Positions 59,951 through 64,000 of a stretch of DNA of 64,000 nucleotides are shown here, piece after piece (positions within the stretch are counted from its first letter, which is position 1; the number at the start of each line of letters is the position of its first letter). Made by a program: the position numbers and the translations under genes. The stretch spans positions 3,720,154 through 3,784,153 of the forward strand of contig NZ_CP012601.1 of assembly GCF_001278755.1 (NCBI RefSeq). Direction: 5' to 3'. The stretch comes from Bacillus sp. FJAT-22090 (GTDB taxonomy: Bacteria; Bacillota; Bacilli; Bacillales_A; Planococcaceae). Below the pieces are notes generated by a model. That model saw nothing but the letters and a program-made list of their open reading frames with translations, did not search any database and was not told the origin of the DNA.

Positions 59951-62119
59951 TTGGAAATAAAAAAAATGTTACAGCTTGTTTCAAAAGAAACAGGCGTTAA
60001 AACTACGCAAGCAGAACAAGTAATCAAACTATTAGAAGAAGGAAATACAGTTCCCTTTATCGCACGATATAGAAAAGAACAAACTGGATCTTTAGATGAG
60101 GTGCAAATTAAAGCAATTGAAGATCGGTACAATTACATACAACAGCTAGAACAACGAAAAGAAGAGGTTATCCGCTTAATAGACGAGCAAGGCAAGTTAA
60201 CTGAAGAATTGATTACTTCTATTAATAATGCAACCGTACTACAGCGTGTAGAGGATTTATATCGTCCCTATAAACAAAAAAGAAGAACGAAGGCTACGAT
60301 TGCAAAAGAAAAAGGATTAGAACCTTTAGCGAACTTGCTACTTACTTTCCCAAAAGAGTCGGTAGAAAAATTAGCAACTGATTATTTAAATGAAGAATTA
60401 GAAGTTCTTACTATTGAGGATGCTCTTCAAGGAGCAAGAGATATACTAGCAGAACAATTTGCAGATGATGCAAAAATTCGTGAACAAATACGTAATATCT
60501 CTAGAGCAGATGGTAAAGTGATTTCCTCCGTCAAAAAGGCTGAATTGGATGAGAAAAACATATTCGAAATGTATTATGAATATGAAGAACCGGTGAAAAA
60601 AATAGTACCGCATAGAACACTAGCTTTAAATCGTGGTGAGAAAGAGGATGTTCTAAAGGTAAGTATCCAAGTTCCTATTGAAAAAGTAACTAGTGTTATG
60701 AAATTACAATGGGTTCCAAATAACACTTCCAGTGATGCGGTTGGACATGTAGAAATGTCCATTGAAGATTCTTACAAACGTTTGATTCAACCATCTGTTG
60801 AAAGAGAGATTCGTACGGAGCTGACAGAAAAAGCAGAAGCACAAGCAATTCATATATTCTCGGAAAATTTACGTAATCTGTTACTACAACCTCCTTTAAA
60901 AGGAAAAATAATTTTGGGTGTAGACCCTGCATATCGAACAGGGTGTAAGTTGGCGGTAGTAGATGATACAGGAAAATTATTAGAAGTATCCGCTATTTAT
61001 CCGCATGCCCCTAAAATGGACGTAGAAGGATCTAAAAAAAGAGTTCTATCTTATTTAGAGAAATATCCAATTTCATTGATTGCAATCGGAAATGGGACAG
61101 CTTCTCGTGAAACAGAGCAATTCATAGTTGATTGCTTAAAAGAAGTAGAGGGCGATGTAGCGTACGTTATTGTCAATGAAGCAGGTGCCAGTGTTTACTC
61201 AGCATCGGAAACTGCAAGAAATGAGTTTCCTGACTTGCAGGTGGAGCAGCGAAGTGCCGTTTCCATAGCAAGACGTTTACAAGATCCCCTTGCAGAACTT
61301 GTGAAAATCGATCCAAAAGCAGTGGGTGTAGGTCAGTACCAACATGATGTATCCCAAAAGAAACTATCCGAATCACTTTCTTTTATAGTAGAAACTGCAG
61401 TTAATCAGGTTGGAGTTAATGTAAACACTGCCTCTGCATCTTTACTACAATATGTTTCAGGGCTATCAAAGACAGTAGCAGAAAATGTCGTGAATCTAAG
61501 AAACGAACAAGGTAGATTTACATCAAGAGCACAGCTAAAGAAAATTCCTAGACTTGGAGCTAAAACCTATGAGCAAGCAATTGGATTCTTGCGTGTTCCG
61601 GATGCAAAAAATCCATTTGATGCCACTGGAATTCACCCAGAGAGCTATAAAGCTGCAGAACAAGTATTAGAAATTGCAGGATTGAAAAAGTCTCAAATCG
61701 GATCTAAAGAGGCGGAAGAAGCCTTGAAGAATATTAATATTGCAGATGTGAGTAAGGAATTAGAGATTGGTGAAATCACACTAAAAGATATAGTGGATAC
61801 ATTGATTAAACCTACAAGAGATCCACGAGAAGCATTTCCGCAACCGATTTTGAAAAAAGATGTACTTAAGATGGAAGATCTTCAAACAGGAATGGAGCTC
61901 CAAGGGACAGTTCGAAACGTAGTAGATTTTGGAGCATTTGTCGATATAGGTGTAAAACAAGATGGACTAGTTCATATATCTAAGCTGAAAAAAGGATTTG
62001 TTAAACATCCACTTGATGTCGTTTCATTAGGAGACATCGTAACTGTATGGGTAGAACAGTATGACGCCAATAAAGGAAGAATCGCACTTACGATGCTACC
62101 TCCACAAGAACAAGTGTGA
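59951..62119 (+). CDS. tex: RNA-binding transcriptional accessory protein Tex
   Basis: A 722-residue multi-domain nucleic-acid-binding protein. Order: N-terminal helical domain with VPFIARYRKEQTGSLDE, a YqgF/RNase-H-like fold (ILGVDPAYRTGCKLAVVD), helix-hairpin-helix motifs (VNTASASLLQYVSGL and LKKIPRLGAKTYEQA) and a C-terminal S1 domain (LQGTVRNVVDFGAFVDIGV). Tex affects transcription and toxin expression in other bacteria. TTG start behind AAAGGGTGA. It follows rsbX as ydcI does in B. subtilis. Confidence 0.95.
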   Translation: MEIKKMLQLVSKETGVKTTQAEQVIKLLEEGNTVPFIARYRKEQTGSLDEVQIKAIEDRYNYIQQLEQRKEEVIRLIDEQGKLTEELITSINNATVLQRVEDLYRPYKQKRRTKATIAKEKGLEPLANLLLTFPKESVEKLATDYLNEELEVLTIEDALQGARDILAEQFADDAKIREQIRNISRADGKVISSVKKAELDEKNIFEMYYEYEEPVKKIVPHRTLALNRGEKEDVLKVSIQVPIEKVTSVMKLQWVPNNTSSDAVGHVEMSIEDSYKRLIQPSVEREIRTELTEKAEAQAIHIFSENLRNLLLQPPLKGKIILGVDPAYRTGCKLAVVDDTGKLLEVSAIYPHAPKMDVEGSKKRVLSYLEKYPISLIAIGNGTASRETEQFIVDCLKEVEGDVAYVIVNEAGASVYSASETARNEFPDLQVEQRSAVSIARRLQDPLAELVKIDPKAVGVGQYQHDVSQKKLSESLSFIVETAVNQVGVNVNTASASLLQYVSGLSKTVAENVVNLRNEQGRFTSRAQLKKIPRLGAKTYEQAIGFLRVPDAKNPFDATGIHPESYKAAEQVLEIAGLKKSQIGSKEAEEALKNINIADVSKELEIGEITLKDIVDTLIKPTRDPREAFPQPILKKDVLKMEDLQTGMELQGTVRNVVDFGAFVDIGVKQDGLVHISKLKKGFVKHPLDVVSLGDIVTVWVEQYDANKGRIALTMLPPQEQV

Positions 62120-62129
62120 GAGTTAAGAA

Positions 62130-62165
62130 TTGTCCAATGAGCACTCATTGGACAAGTTCTTTTTT
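62130..62165 (+). terminator. Terminator after tex
   Basis: A perfect 11-bp stem (TTGTCCAATGA, loop GCAC) is followed by GTTC and six T. The T-run merges into the sprT ribosome binding site. Confidence 0.88.
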
Positions 62166-62178
62166 AGGAGCGAGTTAA

Positions 62179-62649
62179 ATGACAGATGAAAAACTTTTAA
62201 AATTAGTATGCAATGTATCAAAAACAATCTTTGGGAAAGACTTTCAACATGAAGCTACCTTTAATAGGCGCCTCCGAACAACTGGAGGAAGGTATTTGTT
62301 GAGAACACATAATATCGAAATAAACCCACTAGTCTTTGAAAAACATGGGTTGGAAGAATTAGTTGGTGTTATAAAACATGAGCTTTGTCATTATCACCTA
62401 CATATAGAGGGAAGAGGATATAAACATAGAGATGCCGACTTTAGAGAACTTCTAAAAAGAACAAACTCTCCAAGATTTTGTTCGACCCTCGTTGAACCTA
62501 AAGAGATTAAAAGGAAGAAAATCTATACGTATTCGTGTGAAAAATGCTCACTTCTATATAATCGAAAAATTCGATTAAATACCGAGAAATACAGGTGTGG
62601 CAAGTGTTTAGGGAAATTAGTTTTAGTTACTAGTAAAATTTCTAAATAA
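62179..62649 (+). CDS. SprT family zinc metalloprotease-like protein
   Basis: A 156-residue SprT-type protein. The HELCHYH active-site motif is at residues 67-73, and a C-terminal zinc ribbon uses Cys120, Cys123, Cys140 and Cys143. The eukaryotic relative Spartan degrades DNA-protein crosslinks; the bacterial role is not settled. AGGAG lies eight bases before the ATG. Position after tex and before a tRNA-Asn-led tRNA cluster equals that of B. subtilis ydcK. Confidence 0.92.
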   Translation: MTDEKLLKLVCNVSKTIFGKDFQHEATFNRRLRTTGGRYLLRTHNIEINPLVFEKHGLEELVGVIKHELCHYHLHIEGRGYKHRDADFRELLKRTNSPRFCSTLVEPKEIKRKKIYTYSCEKCSLLYNRKIRLNTEKYRCGKCLGKLVLVTSKISK

Positions 62650-62664
62650 ATTTCGGAAAAGTGG

Positions 62665-62693
62665 TTGACGTTTTGTTAAAGGCTCTCTATAAT
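62665..62693 (+). promoter_or_regulatory. Promoter of the tRNA cluster
   Basis: TTGACG and TATAAT are separated by 17 bases, about 30 bases before tRNA-Asn, as expected for a strong stable-RNA promoter. Confidence 0.9.
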
Positions 62694-62729
62694 AGAAAAA
62701 GTCGAGTAAAACAAAACGACAAAAATTAT

Positions 62730-62804
62730 TCCGAAGTAGCTCAGTGGTAGAGCAATCGGCTGTTAACCGATCGGTCGTAGGTTCGAGTCCTACCTTCGGA
62801 GCCA
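62730..62804 (+). tRNA. tRNA-Asn (GTT)
   Basis: Acceptor TCCGAAG pairs with CTTCGGA. The anticodon loop CTGTTAA gives GTT, the T-loop is GGTTCGAGTCC, and the 3' CCA is encoded. Confidence 0.97.
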
Positions 62805-62810
62805 TTATAT

Positions 62811-62882
62811 GGCCCCTTGGTCAAGCGGTTAAGACACCGCCCTTTCACGGCGGTAACACGGGTTCGAATCCCGTAGGGGTCA
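62811..62882 (+). tRNA. tRNA-Glu (TTC)
   Basis: Acceptor GGCCCCT pairs with AGGGGTC (one G-T pair), with anticodon TTC in CTTTCAC. The gene ends at discriminator A with no encoded CCA, unlike the other seven tRNAs here. Confidence 0.96.
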
Positions 62883-62909
62883 TTTCTAATTATATAATTT
62901 ATTTTCGAA

Positions 62910-62985
62910 GGTCCCGTGGTGTAGCGGTTAACATGCCTGCCTGTCACGCAGGAGATCGCCGGTTCGATCCCGGTCGGGACCGCCA
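62910..62985 (+). tRNA. tRNA-Asp (GTC)
   Basis: Acceptor GGTCCCG pairs with CGGGACC. Anticodon GTC is in CTGTCAC between CCTGC and GCAGG. CCA is encoded. Confidence 0.97.
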
Positions 62986-62988
62986 TGT

Positions 62989-63063
62989 TGGGGTATAGCC
63001 AAGCGGTAAGGCAACGGATTTTGATTCCGTCATGCCCTGGTTCGAATCCAGGTACCCCAGCCA
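62989..63063 (+). tRNA. tRNA-Gln (TTG)
   Basis: Acceptor TGGGGTA pairs with TACCCCA. Anticodon TTG is in TTTTGAT between ACGGA and TCCGT. CCA is encoded. Confidence 0.97.
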
Positions 63064-63071
63064 TTTATTTC

Positions 63072-63147
63072 GAGCCATTAGCTCAGTTGGTAGAGCATCT
63101 GACTTTTAATCAGAGGGTCGTAGGTTCGAATCCTACATGGCTCACCA
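63072..63147 (+). tRNA. tRNA-Lys (TTT)
   Basis: Acceptor GAGCCAT pairs with ATGGCTC. Anticodon TTT is in CTTTTAA between CTGA and TCAG. CCA is encoded. Confidence 0.97.
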
Positions 63148-63156
63148 TTTTTGTTG

Positions 63157-63185
63157 TTGACAATCTCTCGTTTTGGGAGTATAAT
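63157..63185 (+). promoter_or_regulatory. Internal consensus promoter before tRNA-Leu
   Basis: TTGACA and TATAAT are separated by 17 bases, a perfect sigma-A consensus inside the tRNA cluster. It would drive tRNA-Leu, -Arg, -Gly and the 16S gene independently of the first promoter. Confidence 0.88.
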
Positions 63186-63210
63186 AAATTTTGTCCCAAG
63201 TGATAACTAC

Positions 63211-63297
<87 letters not shown>

Positions 63298-63305
63298 AAG
63301 CACAT

Positions 63306-63382
<77 letters not shown>

Positions 63383-63412
63383 AAAAATAACAACATTATA
63401 TCTTATATTAAC

Positions 63413-63486
63413 GCGGGTGTAGTTTAGTGGTAAAACCTCAGCCTTCCAAGCTGATGATGAGAGTTCGATTCTCTTCACCCGCTCCA
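63413..63486 (+). tRNA. tRNA-Gly (TCC)
   Basis: Acceptor GCGGGTG pairs with CACCCGC. Anticodon TCC is in CTTCCAA between CAGC and GCTG. CCA is encoded. Confidence 0.97.
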
Positions 63487-63637
63487 TTATTTTTTAAAAC
63501 ATGAACATTGAAAACTGAACATGCAAAACGTTAAGACATATAGCTTGATAGACTAGCTTCGGTTAGTCAGATAGCAAACAATTTTGACATCATTTAATGA
63601 TGATGCCAGCAAAACAAAATGAGCTTTTTAAGTTCTC
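63487..63637 (+). other. 16S rRNA leader
   Basis: About 150 bases between tRNA-Gly and 16S. It holds a hairpin GACTAGC-TTCG-GTTAGTC (63551-63568) and CATCATT/AATGATG near 63588-63603, the kind of structure used for RNase III processing and antitermination. No promoter is evident, so 16S should be read through from the tRNA promoters. Confidence 0.65.

Positions 63638-64000
<363 letters not shown>

Noticed and set aside
62623-63203. Open frames across the tRNA cluster, with peptides like GIEPAI and GLEPTTDRL
   Set aside because: These are well-known false proteins produced by translating tRNA genes. All lie over intact tRNAs.

Overview
The window is a contiguous piece of chromosome from a low-GC, Gram-positive, endospore-former-type bacterium of the Bacillales. 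The 16S rRNA start at the right end, the ydb-ydc-rsb-sigB gene order known from Bacillus subtilis, AT-rich codon use, frequent TTG/GTG starts with strong AGGAGG-type ribosome binding sites and compact hairpin-plus-U-run terminators all agree. The protein set and 16S variable region look most like the Planococcaceae/Caryophanaceae (Psychrobacillus, Sporosarcina, Lysinibacillus relatives). The genus is my inference, not a search result. I see no prophage, transposase gene or CRISPR array.

Left third (1-28.6 kb): mostly short transcription units. A minus-strand operon holds a membrane transporter and two M20 peptidase-family amidohydrolases. It is followed by a divergent yceI/HxlR pair, murB, a penicillin-acylase-family enzyme, a cadC-cadA metal efflux operon, a tandem GNAT protein, mntR, cvfB, a DUF1002 protein, a ring-cleaving dioxygenase behind an MhqR-type operator, several GNAT enzymes, a lipid kinase, an AraC regulator, yidC, a DD-carboxypeptidase, cardiolipin synthase and the cystine symporter tcyP. 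Several small membrane or stress-type genes here have sigma-B-type promoters.

Middle (28.6-42.6 kb): an ABC-2 efflux operon runs into a GNAT-aminotransferase fusion gene. Then come an XRE-TPR regulator with two unknown membrane-associated partners, two MFS pumps, a CBS-domain protein, a RodA/FtsW-type polymerase and a hypothetical protein.

Right third (42.8-64 kb): the conserved block ddl-murF-esterase-cshA-ydbS-ydbT, a rhomboid protease, acpS-ydcC-alr-ndoAI-ndoA, the complete sigma-B partner-switching operon (rsbR-S-T-U-V-W-sigB-rsbX), tex and sprT. It ends in eight tRNA genes (Asn, Glu, Asp, Gln, Lys, Leu, Arg, Gly) leading directly into a 16S rRNA gene cut by the window edge.

The main themes are cell-wall precursor supply (murB, ddl, murF, alr, DD-carboxypeptidase, RodA), envelope and metal/thiol/quinone stress, and the general stress response. 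The window carries the sigma-B switch and also several probable sigma-B targets. The intergenic space holds a family of GC-rich repeats with copy-specific inverted arms, and the tRNA-Leu(GAG) gene contains an intact ICEBs1-type attachment core.
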